NCBI GenBank assembly: GCA_019054805.1
Contig: JAHQIY010000003.1
Location: 2,790,001 to 2,854,000 of the forward strand
Direction: 5' to 3'
From: Brachionus manjavacas
Taxonomy: Eukaryota; Rotifera; Eurotatoria; Ploima; Brachionidae
Length of the DNA stretch: 64,000 nucleotides
Shown in pieces: positions 33,082-43,700 of this stretch. The notes beneath the pieces were generated by a model, which saw only the letters and a program-made list of their open reading frames with translations, was not told the origin of the DNA and did no database searches. Positions within the stretch are counted from its first letter, which is position 1; each line of letters starts with the position of its first letter. A program made the translations under genes and the position numbers.

Positions 33082-34839
33082 TTTTTTAAAGTTAAAAAAT
33101 GTAGTCACTATTTTTTTCCGAAAAATAAATAACTAATATTTGCAGAAAAAATATTCTCCTCAAAAATGAGAAAAAAATTAATTTCATACTTTTCTAAATA
33201 TTTTCTAATTTTGTGATTTTAGCTCCCCGATTCTGTTTGCGCGGCTCAAAGTACGTTCTATTTCTTTTAGACCTCTTTCAACTTTTATCCTCCATAACAG
33301 TGCGAAAATCTTTAAATGGTGTCAAAGATTATTTTAAATTCTCTTTTAATCATTTTACTTTTCTTAGTACATGTCTTTGAAGCGTCTGCGCTTTTCTATG
33401 CTGATTTGAGCTTTAATCCGCGCCAGCTATAGCACGGGAATATGGTACAAATATTTTCATTTTATTTTATTTTTTTAATATTTCTATTTGATATATTGTA
33501 ATAATAGAGTAAACTATCAAAAATATTAATGAAACTGGATATTTACCAACAGATCAGTCATTTTTACAAAATAATCCTAAGCTTCTAAACTTGTTAAATA
33601 TTATGTTCTAAAAGATTACACTCAAAAATGTTATTTTTTATTTTTGACCAAATGACTTGAAATTTATTAAGTATCTTTTCTTGTATTTATATCCAATAAA
33701 TATTGGCTCATTAATTAAACAAATAGCGTACTAATAAAATTTGGTATATATTTTAATAAATTCGTACGATTTCTTATTGCTTTTATAGAAAAATTTGAAA
33801 ATTTATTTTTTAGTTAAAAATAATTTTATTTATTTCAAAATAATAAAAAATTAATTCAATTAATCTTTATAAAAGGTTTTAGTTAAGACAAATCGGTTTC
33901 AAATTATGTAAGTCGAAGCAGTAGGAGCTTCAATGCTAGAAATTCAGATTGTTTTTTTATTTAACAAATTTCTTAAACTAAAACTATTAATTTAAGATTT
34001 AACTAGAAATTGTTAGTTTTTTATTTTCTGAACTTAAGAAATTTTTGAATATTTTATGATTAATTGGAGAGATTTTTATCTATAAAATTTATGGTCTTGA
34101 TAAATTTTTAAGAGTAGCGAAGAAATAAATCATTAAGGTTTCTTTTCAGCAATAAAATTCTAAATTTTAAAATTATAAAATCGAAATTTATGATCTTTAA
34201 ATTGGGGCATAAAATTTAGAAAATTTCTCATTTTTCTCCAAGCATTTTTTATTAATTATTAAAAATTTTTATTAAAATTTTTCTAGGCTGCTTTTATTTT
34301 TAGATCAATGAAATTTTGTTTTTTTTTCAACAATTTAAACAAAATTTGGGCGGTTTCATTGTTTTTTCAAGATTAGACATTAAAATAATTCCCCAGGTTA
34401 GTAGCCTTTCAAATTTCTCATTAAAGAAAAAAAAATTTTGCTAAGATTTTTAATTATTTTTTCCAAAATATTAAGCTTTTTATCAGTTATTTTTAGATCT
34501 TCCTCTTCACTTGAAATGAGCTTTAGTCCTAGCTATAAAACATAATTCTACTAATTTAAAAAGCGCTAGGTTTATTTTTAAATAAAGCAAAATTTTTGTA
34601 GCAGAAACAAAAACTAATCAAAAACATTCAAGAATACATTTTTGGAAGCTTTTAATTTAAATTAGTAGAATAAAACTCAAAATTAGCAGTTGAAAATTTC
34701 AAAAGTACGAGTCACAGAGTTAACAGTGTATAACTTAAAAACTATCAATTTGATAGTGAGAATGAGAAGCAAAAAATAAAAATTAAGCAGTTAATATTTT
34801 TGAATTTGTATCTTATAATGTAGATTTTACTAACTAATA
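33082..34839. other. AT-rich intergenic DNA, no gene seen
   Basis: A less AT-rich patch at 33,220-33,440 shows a short minus-strand frame (RGLKEIERTLSRANRIGE) that I cannot assign. Nothing else is supported. Confidence 0.5.
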
Positions 34840-34849
34840 ATGCTTTTGA

Positions 34850-35060
34850 AGCTTTACTTGTTCTTCCACGTTGTCTTTTCTCTCCTATTTAAGATTACTT
34901 CGTTTCGAATAATTTGCTTCCCTTTGTTAGGCCTGATCGCAGTGGCAATATATTTTGTTACCATCATTAGGATTATAAGTGTAATGACAGGACCAAGTTC
35001 CCTCATATTTTATTTACTCAAGTTCTTTTCTTCAAGTAAATTCTGGATTTCTTGGCTCAT
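34850..35060 (-). pseudogene. Possible MULE N-terminal relic
   Basis: On the minus strand about 34,995 to 34,925 reads YEGTWSCHYTYNPNDGNKIY, then CHCDQA, a stop and further basic residues. A W-x-C...G-x-K-x-Y-x-C-x-C pattern resembles the zinc-binding (FLYWCH/WRKY-like) segment upstream of MULE transposase domains. The match is short and interrupted. The opposing plus-strand 75-codon frame is hydrophobic and probably only the shadow. Confidence 0.3.
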
Positions 35061-35261
35061 CTTTTAGTTTGAGTATTTTCTTCCAAGCTACAATCAGAAT
35101 CACCAGATGAAAAAAGTTGCGAAATGGTTATCATTTATGGTAGATAAACTTTTTAGTGAATTTTTCTCGTAAATAGACGTTTTATAAAATAAATTATTGA
35201 AATGATTGAAAAAACAAATTTTATAGCTTATTAGATTTTTGCTTGGATATTGCTACAAGTT

Positions 35262-35290
35262 GCAGTTTTTTATACTACTACTGCTACTAC
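35262..35290 (+). repeat. Orphan (TAC)n LINE tail
   Basis: ACTACTACTGCTACTAC follows AT-rich sequence and resembles the tail of the LINE at 21-25 kb. No coding remnant is visible upstream. Confidence 0.45.
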
Positions 35291-36300
35291 AAATTAATTG
35301 TTAAGGTTATTTTCAAGTATTTTCCGCTTACTTTTATTTGAGCTTCATTTGAGACTGTCTGCCTTTGTTTTTTGACTGACATTCGAATTTATATGATGGC
35401 CATATACTGAACTTCTACTTTAAAAAAGTTTTAAATAAATCTTAATAAATTTATCTTAATTCAAGTATTTTTAATAATGTAAAAAAATTTCATTCAAACA
35501 ATATAGAAATAATTAACAAGAAAGATCAATTAGTCAACTTTAAAATATCGACCCTTTTTTATTAAATTTACCTCAAAAATACTCTAATTATATAATTTTT
35601 TTTTCTTCAAAAAAGACAAGTTTAAAAGTCATTTAAAAAAATAAAATAAATAGAAAAGTAGTTTGTACTTGTCTATTTTTTAAATGATCAATAAAGATTT
35701 AAGCCTTAATTATTTTATTTAATTTAAATGGAATTGTGTTAATTTGGTTTTGCGAAAATTTTGGTTTTTAAATGCTTGAATTAAAAGTTTTAAAAATTTT
35801 TATATTCTAGTAAAAAAGAATTTTAAATAGAGTAACAGTAATATTTAAAAAAGATTGCCTATTTTTTTAGTCGCTAGACTCGATTTTTACTCAAAAATAC
35901 TCTTAAGTTAAACCTTTTTAAAATTCAATTATTGAATTAAAGGTTAATCTTGAGTAAAATTTAGCAAGATAAATCTCCACTTATTTCTGATAATCAAGTT
36001 TTTAATTATTTATTTTTGCAGTCAATTTGGCAGCTACTTTTTTCGTTTAGATTATTTTTCGGGATTTTTTTAAAATTAAATGTTTTAAAAAGGCTCTTAA
36101 AATTTCGAAAATTAAATAAGAATATAAAATTCTGACCACCCCTCATCTCTTGAAATTAGAAGTTTTATTACCTTATTTTAAAAATTTTTAACTGAACATC
36201 ATTTAATATATAAGTCACTTTTTATTAAAGAAAATAAAAATAAAAAATCTTTTATGTTTAAATAGTTAAAAATCGTTAGTAATTTTTTACTATTTTATTT
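35291..36300. other. AT-rich intergenic DNA, no gene seen
   Basis: Nothing supportable was found on either strand. Confidence 0.55.
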
Positions 36301-36387
36301 ACGCAAATTCACGTAAATTCACGTAAATTCACGTAAATTCTCGTAAATTCACGTAAATTCACGTAAATTCTCGTAAATTCACGTAAT
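36301..36387 (+). repeat. 10-bp minisatellite (ACGTAAATTC)n
   Basis: Eight full 10-base units plus a partial ninth run in perfect register. The consensus is ACGTAAATTC, with ACGCAAATTC once and TCGTAAATTC twice. The unit resembles the GTAAATT/AATTTAC blocks that fill the inverted repeats of the TA-flanked elements at 18.4 and 56.6 kb. Confidence 0.95.
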
Positions 36388-36789
36388 CTTCTGAAAAAAT
36401 ATTAAACTTGTATTTACGTAAATTACCAAAGTAAATTATTGTTTATTTTTTTCTCAAGTAAATCTGCCTTTTTAGAGGTTTTGATAAATTTGACTAAATC
36501 ATTCTGTAAAGACAAAAATTAAAAAAATTAAACTTTATTTACTTTAAGTTAATTTAATTTAAATAAAGATAATAAAAAATCATCAAAATATATCAGCTGA
36601 TACAATTTAGAGAACCAATTTTGGGTTTTTAGAAAAAAATTGAAATGATTATTTATAATTTTTTCATTTTTCATTTTTTCTATTTATTTATTCAAAGGTT
36701 ATTGTCAAAACACTGCCAGTGGATTAGCCTTTTGAGATCACAAGAAAAATCCTAATATATCCGATTTTTATGTTCTCTATGGCTAAAAC
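36388..36789. other. AT-rich DNA, no gene seen
   Basis: It holds one isolated TTTACGTAAATTACC palindrome just after the minisatellite. Nothing else is supported. Confidence 0.5.
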
Positions 36790-37005
36790 CAGAGTTGTTT
36801 AAAAGCCACAAGTCTCAAGTCAAGTCCACGTCCGGACTGTTAATTTTTTTTTTAAAGTCCAAGTCTTTAATGCTAAAGTTGCAGGAAAATTCTGAAATAT
36901 GGCAAATCTATTTGTGTTAGCTAACCCAAGAGTAAAAATTTTTTTGATATAAAAGCCTAATCTAGCAAACTAAAAAAAAAAGTCCACTTTAAAAAAAAAA
37001 AAAAT
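36790..37005 (+). mobile_element. hAT-like element end (body to the right)
   Basis: It begins CAGAGTTGTTTAAAAGCCAC and continues AAGTCTCAAGTCAAGTCC. It matches the inverse of 32,120-32,334 over about 210 bp. No opposite end or transposase lies within the next few hundred bases, so this is a truncated or interrupted copy; the Merlin-type element begins at 37,272. Confidence 0.65.
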
Positions 37006-37287
37006 TAGATCAGAAAAGATGTACTAATTAATATTTACAATGTTGTTTAAGAACTCACATTTATTGATGACAAAACATAATAGTTTCTTTTAATTTTTCC
37101 TTCTATCTAAATAAAAAAACAGTTAACAACAATGGAAAAAAATTTAAATAATTATCTAATAAATTAATCTTAAGGAGAAATTTTTCTTTTTCTCTTTCTT
37201 AGGTTTTAAAAAAGGTGTTTTAAGCCAAGGCCAAACAAAAAATCAATTCAGACTTGAATGGCAAAGATGTCGGGTCTCCCACGTTAT

Positions 37288-37303
37288 GTGACCTATAGGT
37301 CAC
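37288..37303. repeat. Perfect palindrome GTGACCTATAGGTCAC
   Basis: A 16-base perfect palindrome made from two inverted GTGACC units lies 16 bases inside the left end; the same palindrome is at the mirrored place in the right end. It is a plausible dimer-binding site for a transposase or for the element's own zinc-finger protein (inference). Confidence 0.9.
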
Positions 37304-37427
37304 GAAAAATGTGACCAATTCAATATCGCTCATTTGGTGACCAACAGTGGTCATTTATTTGTGACCTGTGCAATAGGTGACCAATATTTTAACAAATAAT
37401 TTAAGTTGATTCAATAAGTGACCAAGA

Positions 37428-37565
37428 GGTTAATTATGTGACCAATTAACTCATTATGTGACCACGTACATCATTATGTGACCAATAAAATTATTTATGT
37501 GACCAATAATATTATTTATGTGACCAATAAAATTATTTATGTGACCACTTAATTTTTAAAGGGAC
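37428..37565 (+). repeat. Left GTGACC array
   Basis: About seven TTATGTGACCA units occur at 20-24-base intervals; the last four are almost identical 21-22-base repeats of ATTATTTATGTGACCAATAA. They lie just inside the left inverted repeat. Confidence 0.9.
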
Positions 37566-37685
37566 CAGAAAATTTAGAAAATGTTTATTAATTTTTATTG
37601 TTTCAATTTTTACTATTATTTAACCGTCTAAATTTTTTTCAATATTTTTAAGTTTTAAGTTCAAAAATCTAAAGTAATAAATATC

Positions 37686-38345
37686 TTAATTTTTATGTTT
37701 TCTACTTTTGTGTATCTTTATTCCTGCCTCACCGTCCATATATTCTCCACATAATTCACATAAAATAGGATTCTTTTTGCCGCTTAATTTCTTCTTGATT
37801 ACATCCTGAGTTTCTTTTGAACATTCAGGTATTTCGTTAGCCAATTTTTCATAAATTTGTGACTTGTTTTTAGCGCTAGCAGTAGCAATATTTAAATTGT
37901 CCATTTTGTCAATAACATCTAATTCAGACTCATCATCTGTGCCATCAATACCAACATCTAGTGGAATGGTCTTAGTAGTAGTACTAGAACTACAAGAAGC
38001 TTCAATTGTAACATCATTTAGATGATCAGCCACATTTTCATCAAAATTCATTTTAATAATAGAACATGTTTTGACAATAGTCAGCTGAGCAGCCCAACAT
38101 TTAATTAAACCTATAATAATATTTATTTTTTTTCTAAACAAAGAAAAAAATGAACCATCCCATATAGATTTATAGGTACCACACTTGTAGCCATTACAAC
38201 GCCAACTCAAATGCTTATCAGATGATTTTTTTCCTCTTGTTCTGAATCTAAGTTCCATTTCTTTTTGAAACTTTGGACATTTAGTATTAGTACATACTTG
38301 TTTACCATACACTGCATCCAATTCACTGCATCCAGTTTTTTTCAA
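37686..38345 (-). CDS. Zinc ribbon plus C2H2 protein of the Merlin-type element
   Basis: The 219-residue protein is the only gene of the element. Residues 18-67 show C18-x4-C23, then WRC50-x4-C55 and S-x3-DGSFF. This is the N-terminal zinc ribbon and following motif of ISXO2/IS1016/Merlin-type transposases. Homology fades after KCWAAQ (~88), and the catalytic DDE region is missing. An acidic Ser/Thr-rich linker (~100-165) follows. The C-terminus has a C2H2 finger, C196-x2-C199-x12-H212-x4-H217. A DNA-binding accessory or repressor role is likely by inference, with the GTGACC repeats as candidate targets. The frame is open throughout, with start and stop inside the inverted repeats. A truncated transposase with a fortuitous exon fusion is the alternative. 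Confidence 0.75.
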   Translation of the reverse strand: MKKTGCSELDAVYGKQVCTNTKCPKFQKEMELRFRTRGKKSSDKHLSWRCNGYKCGTYKSIWDGSFFSLFRKKINIIIGLIKCWAAQLTIVKTCSIIKMNFDENVADHLNDVTIEASCSSSTTTKTIPLDVGIDGTDDESELDVIDKMDNLNIATASAKNKSQIYEKLANEIPECSKETQDVIKKKLSGKKNPILCELCGEYMDGEAGIKIHKSRKHKN

Positions 38346-38427
38346 AATTTCAAAAAATTATAATCTTTATTTGATAAACATGTAAAATTAATTGTCTGAT
38401 TTATAAAATGTAATTCATTAGTTATTT

Positions 38428-38545
38428 TTTAGGTGACCGTTGTCCTTCATTAGGTGACCATTGTTCTTCATTAGGTGACCGTTGTTCTTCATTAGGTGAC
38501 CGTTGTTCTTCATTAGGTGACCGTTGTAATCATTTAGTGACCAAG
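38428..38545 (+). repeat. Right GTGACC array
   Basis: Five units of about 22 bases, TTCATTAGGTGACCGTTGTTC with minor variants, are followed by two looser GTGACC copies. They lie just inside the right inverted repeat. GTGACC has the same orientation here as in the left array, so the arrays are direct rather than inverted. Confidence 0.9.
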
Positions 38546-38688
38546 TCCTATTTTATGTGACCATAAATTGGTCACCTATTGCACAGGTCACAAATAAATG
38601 ACCACTGTTGGTCACCAAATGAGCGATATTGAATTGGTCACATTTTTCGTGACCTATAGGTCACATAACGTGGGAGACCCAAGATGTC

Positions 38689-40587
38689 AAGGAGTCAACC
38701 TATTTAGAACATTTGACAGTAAATTCCATGCTCAATTTTTATTCAATTAACTGAACAAAGCCTAATCGTGGTGACCCAGGCCCAAAAAAATAATTATTAT
38801 GACTAAAAATAGTGAATGTTTCATACCTGTTAGCAAATCTCCTTCTATTCTGTGTACGCAGCATGCTGAAAATTCTAACAATTTTTTTGTTCAAACATTT
38901 ACAATAAGCAGCATGAGCTTAATTATAAAACAAAAAGAAAATATCGATTTAACTCAAGTGGCTCTTATTCAAATTAAAATTAACTTATTCAATTGATTTT
39001 TTTATTATTGTGTATGCCAAATTATTTAATAGAAAGTAGACCGTGCTCAAATACAAGTTTAATATTTTTTTTTAAGATTTGAATTTAAAACAATGGACTT
39101 AGATTGTTTAGAAAGCGAGTAGGGTCTTTGCGGGCTTTTAAGCAGAAGCCCTACGACGCCAAAGCGTCTCTTAATTTTTGTTTAAAGCTTTGCTTTAAAT
39201 TAAAATCACAAAAAATCGATTGAATTATGATAAGAAATTTTTGAACTTGTAATTTGTTCAAAAGGTAAGAAATTTGGTTTGTATAGGAAAATCAATTCAA
39301 AATAGAGACCGATACCGGTCTCAACTCGATTTATGTTCAAATTTAGGTCAGTTTATTTTTTTTTAAATCCTTCATTAATTTTTTTCCTTCTATAAAAAAG
39401 TTTACTAATTATTAATAATAGGAATTTTAAAATTTTAATTTTAATTTTATTTTGATATTTTAATTTCTTTGCATGTTAATTTATTTATTGAGAAAATATT
39501 ACATTTATGTTTAAAATATTTAATTTGTGTCTTTTTTTTAAATTTATTTAGTTTATGACTTATTAATTTATATCATGTCCTATATATTTAATTGAGGAAA
39601 AAACGTATAAAATATTTACAAATTTTTATTTTTATTATTTTAATTTTTATATATTTTAATATTTTATTTAATTAAAGTCATTTTTTTACAAAGATATTTG
39701 GAAAAATTTAACAAAAACCTTAAATAATCAATATTCTTAGCATTCAATTCAATCAAGTATGTGTTTTGTAGGTATTGTTACATACTTTGAAAAATTTTAA
39801 AAAAATCAAAATATTATGAAAGAAGATTAAATATTTTGGACAGAAATTAAATACTTAAATTTGAGAAAAAAAATATATAAAATATTTTAAGCAAAGAAAA
39901 TGTCTTAAAAAAATGTAATGCTCAAATCGGGCACTTTTTGTTTAGACAAAAACTAAATGTTTTAGCAGTGAAGCTAAAAAATAGTCTTAATTATTTGTCA
40001 AATTTAAAAGTAATGTTAAGATAATTTAATAATCAAATTAAATTAAAAATTAAAAAAAAAAAAATATAATTTTAACATTTTTGAAAATCTTATCTTCCAA
40101 TTTTTTGCATGAACATTTTCTCAGAAACATTTTTGTTTTATTTTCTTATGATTGCGTCTATGGATGAGAGCTAGATGAAGGGGCTCATTGCAAAGGTGCT
40201 ATATTCAAAACATACTAAAATTTAGAAAATTTGCTAAAATTTTTCTTAAACTATTTTATCCTTATTTTCTTACTATAATGAATTAAGAACTAATTTGTAA
40301 AATGTTATTATTTTTATTTGATAAAAAAAAATAAACGAACTTTTTTTGCCTATCAATAAATAAATAAATCATTTAAAAATAAAGATAATCAACTATATAG
40401 AGAGTTAATACAAATATGTCTTTATTTTTTATTCATTGTATACATTGATGTTCAAATTTTTGTTTTTTTTGAAACAATTTACGTAAAAAAAAGTAAATTT
40501 GGTAAATTCAGAGGAGAAAATTTTAATTTAACAGTTTTTTTGAGTTTCAAAGCTTTATGTTTTTAAATTTAAAAAAGGATTATTAAT
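38689..40587. other. AT-rich intergenic DNA with a hairpin cluster
   Basis: No supported gene. At 39,120-39,205 several short stems follow each other (GGGCTT...AAGCCC, GACGC-CAAA-GCGTC, TTTAAAGC...GCTTTAAA); GAGACCGATACCGGTCTC is at about 39,305. A 65-codon plus frame at 38,799-38,996 has no recognisable content. Confidence 0.5.
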
Positions 40588-40702
40588 GTAACTATCCGAA
40601 TTTAGTGACATGTCACTATAAAATATTTTACATGTAATTACAGTGTGTCACTAAAATAGAATACTCTATTTTAAAATCATGTCACTCAATTCGGATAATT
40701 AC
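40588..40702. mobile_element. 115-bp palindromic MITE
   Basis: GTAACTATCCGAATTTAGTG at 40,588 is matched by the inverse of CACTCAATTCGGATAATTAC ending at 40,702. The arms are 25 bases with two mismatches, and internal GTGACATGTCAC is itself a palindrome. There is no coding capacity. Confidence 0.8.
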
Positions 40703-42024
40703 GTTTTTTGCCTTTTTTGGACTTTTTGATAATTTAAATAAAGAATTTAATAAATTAATAGTTTAATTATTAATTTTTATTTTAACTAATATTTCTCTAA
40801 CTAAAATAGAATTCAGACAAATTACAAAAAGTACATTATAAAGATCTTTGAAGACGTTTTATCCAATTGATCTATCATAAAGAACCTTTTTTATTCTATC
40901 TGTGCGAGATAAACTAATCAATAAAAAAAATTAAAAAAAATTGTCGCCATTTTTTTGGTGGGAAAGTTTTAAAAAATTAATTTTTCAACATTTTAAATTC
41001 AAAAAATATACTAAAAAGCATTTTGTTTCATATTTTTTAGCTAAATAGATTTTTAGCCTCTGGGTGGTCTTTTAAAGTGTGTAAGTCGCTCTGGTGAAAT
41101 AAAATAACGAAAGCCAACTGATGAACAGATGATTAAGACACTCGTCTCCATAAGATATGGTTTTCTTAGCAGACCACTTAAGATAAAGCAAGATAAGAAG
41201 CAGAGATTTCGTATTTAGATTAATTTTTTTTTTAGATCTTGGAAAAAATTAAATCGGATTTTTCAATAAAGTTTGATTTGTCTAAATTAGTTCATATTAA
41301 AAGAACGATTCTTTTCCCTAATACCCTTGTATAATTATTAATATTTCACTTAATAAAAAATTTTTAAATATATTTTTTAGAATTCTTGGTTTTCTTTAGA
41401 ACATAATTCGAACAAAAAGCGTACCAAAATCAAACGTACCAATATATATTAAAAAATAATTTCTAAATTATTTTCATTGCAATTCTGATCTATCATAATT
41501 GAAAATAACATTGTAACAATAATTGTAAGTTTTTTAATTTTTTAAAATAATATTTATTTTAAAGTACAGAGCTTGATAGCTTACTAAACGAATCTCATTA
41601 GTTTTCTAGACACTTTCTTCCTTATAGTGGTATCATCAAAGTAAAATTTGATAAATCAATCTAATGCATTTCTTTCTTTGAATTTATTGTCACCTTCTAC
41701 TTGACATATTCCATCGGTTTCTGCTGATACTTTTAGGAGGTATCTTGAAGTAGATGATCAATTCAAAATATCATTTCAATCCAAACAGTTTATCTTAAAA
41801 TGTTAAAAATAATTTTAATGTAATATGCCTTACATGTTGTGTAAATTTAAAATTCAAAAAAAATATTTTTTAATCAATTAATAAACCGGTTTTTAAATTT
41901 AATTATAAAAACTGATTTTTTGTAAAGTTTATATTGAAATTTTTCTTTTCAACAGTATTTGTATCTAGCATTCAAAATTTAATTTAGAAATGAAGTTCAA
42001 ATATTAAATTACAAATAAATATGG
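40703..42024. other. AT-rich DNA with a weak minus-strand relic
   Basis: At about 41,605-41,725 the minus strand reads SAETDGICQVEGDNKFKERN, a stop a few residues later, then FIKFYFDDTTIRKKVSRKLM. This may be a coding relic of unknown origin. Nothing else is supported. Confidence 0.35.
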
Positions 42025-42315
42025 TTTAATTTTTTGTGTTTGAATTGCAAAATGTATCCAATATTGAAATAACATCAAAAAAGTGTGATGTTTCAAATTA
42101 TTTTTTCAGTCTCAAATAAAAAAATAATTTTAAGTTAAAATTGCAAGCATTTTCATATTTGAAATTAAACACTTTAGTGAAATAGAATGAGTTTAATTTT
42201 AATTTTAAAATCTGTAAAAAATATTGAAAATTCTTTTTAATTTTTAAATAATTCACTTATTTAATTTTTCCCGAGCAAATGCTCATTCAGACTAAAAACA
42301 AATGAAAAACTAAAA
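42025..42315 (+). repeat. Partial copy of the 15.5-kb inverted-repeat element
   Basis: It matches 15,570-15,870 in order: TTGCAAAATGTATCCAATAT, GATGTTTCAAA, CAGTCTCAAATAAAAAAATA, AGTGAAATAGAATGAGTTTA and CCGAGCAAATGCTC. It lacks the local hairpin and the Merlin-like MITE present there. Confidence 0.8.
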
Positions 42316-43139
42316 ATATTGTTAGATAATATAAAATTAAATAAATAAAAAGAATAAAAATGAGCATTAAAAAGAAAAAAAAATGGTTTTGTTACTAAAA
42401 AATCAAACAAGATTATATTTAAAATAATAATAATAAAAATAATAATATAAATTACAACAAGCTAGCAAACTAGACTTGCGAAGATGTGAAACAGTAGGAT
42501 CCCATCTATGGTAACCGTGGTATGTACACTTAATCATTAAAATTCATCATGTCAGTATATAATTAAATAAAATATGATGATAATTTTAGAAAAGGAGAAC
42601 TATAAATATCTTTTTTAACAAAATTAGTTTTTCATGTTTTTTTTTTTTAAATTGAATTATCTCAAATGCATTTTTTATTTTTTGTTGAAATTTTGGAAAC
42701 AAATTTTAAGATACATTCCGCAGAATATTATTAGATTCAAAGTAAAAAAGTTCATTTTAAAATTTTTGTTTTTGTTCTTTGTTCCAAAATAGACAATTTC
42801 TAAAATAGATGAAACTGATTATTCTCAATTAATTGGAAGATTTAAATAAAATTTTGAAAAAAGCTTAACCAAAAGTGTCTCAATATCAAAAAAATTGTAA
42901 TTTTGCTGAAAAATTTAATAATTTAATTTTGAAAATGCTATTCCAAGTCTTGGCAAATTTCTTGTACAGTTTTTAAAAAGTTAATAAATAAAAAGTAAGT
43001 TGTCATTAAACTTGAAAAATTGTTTGGATTAGTTTTCTCGATTTTTAATGAGTCTATTTTGTAGTTTTTTATACTATTGTACAATTATTTAATTTATTTT
43101 TTATTTATTTCATATAAATGACAAATTTTTTGAATTACT
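42316..43139. other. AT-rich intergenic DNA, no gene seen
   Basis: A short G+C-richer patch at 42,460-42,530 is unassigned. No gene is supported. Confidence 0.5.
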
Positions 43140-43345
43140 TTAAATCTACTTAACTCATCAATCTGTATAATCTCTCGTATTCGTCTTGTACCTCAGTTTC
43201 GTCTCTGTAACTTTTATTGTAGTTCCTTAATTTATCTCTCGATTTTGTGCAATTAGCTACCATAGATGGCCTCCGAGTAAGCTATCTCCGCAAGCTCGCT
43301 TGCTGTAGCTCTTTATTATTATTATTACTGTTATTATTGATCATT
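43140..43345 (+). repeat. LINE/SINE-like 3' end with (TTA)n tail
   Basis: A G+C-richer stretch ends in GCAAGCTCGCTTGC (a stem) and GTAGCTC followed by TTATTATTATTATTACTG. The GTAGCT-before-(TAA/TTA)n arrangement resembles the minus-strand LINE tail at 28,867-28,905. No ORF2 residues are visible. Confidence 0.5.
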
Positions 43346-43589
43346 TGATGAAAATTCATCATCTAAAATCTTAACAAAATAAAATTTTTATATTTTAAAT
43401 ATTTCGTGTTTTTTTTAAGTTTAATAATAAATTAATTAATAAAAAAGTAAAAGTAAATATTTAATCATCGAAGTATTATCCATTATTTATTCCAGCTTTT
43501 AAATTTTTCCTATGGCTCTGCGCACAGTTTGGGTTTTAGTGTTATCTTGATGAAAGAAGACCAATCTTTCGGTTGATTAAAGTATGTTT

Positions 43590-43700
43590 TTTGAAGTGAA
43601 GTAGTAGTAGTAGTAGAAGTAGAAGTAGTTTTGACTGTAGCTGGCTAGCCAGCGAGTGTGCTGATAAGGCACACTTTAAGTATAAATTAGTTTGATCACA
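43590..43700 (-). repeat. LINE 3' UTR with (TAC)n tail, minus strand
   Basis: On the minus strand two stems (GTGTGCC...GGCACAC-type and TGGCTAGCCA) are followed by ACTACTTCTACTTCTACTAC and further ACT units. This is the stem-then-(TAC)n design of the LINE 3' end at 25,340-25,397. Confidence 0.6.

Larger units (their letters stand above)
37272..38680. mobile_element. 1,409-bp Merlin-type transposon with GTGACC arrays
   Basis: Perfect 114-bp terminal inverted repeats (37,272-37,385 and 38,567-38,680) start GGGTCTCCCACGTTATGTGA. The 8-bp direct repeat AAGATGTC abuts both ends (37,264-37,271 and 38,681-38,688), a target duplication of the size made by Merlin/IS1016-type transposases. Inside the ends lie tandem arrays of GTGACC units. 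The one ORF (minus strand) has a transposase-like zinc ribbon but no DDE domain. Perfect ends and target duplication indicate recent insertion. Mobilisation would need a transposase from elsewhere. Confidence 0.88.

Noticed and set aside
34840-35067. 75-codon plus frame with hydrophobic stretches resembling a membrane protein
   Set aside because: The opposite strand shows a Cys-rich MULE-like pattern, and the plus frame looks like its shadow.
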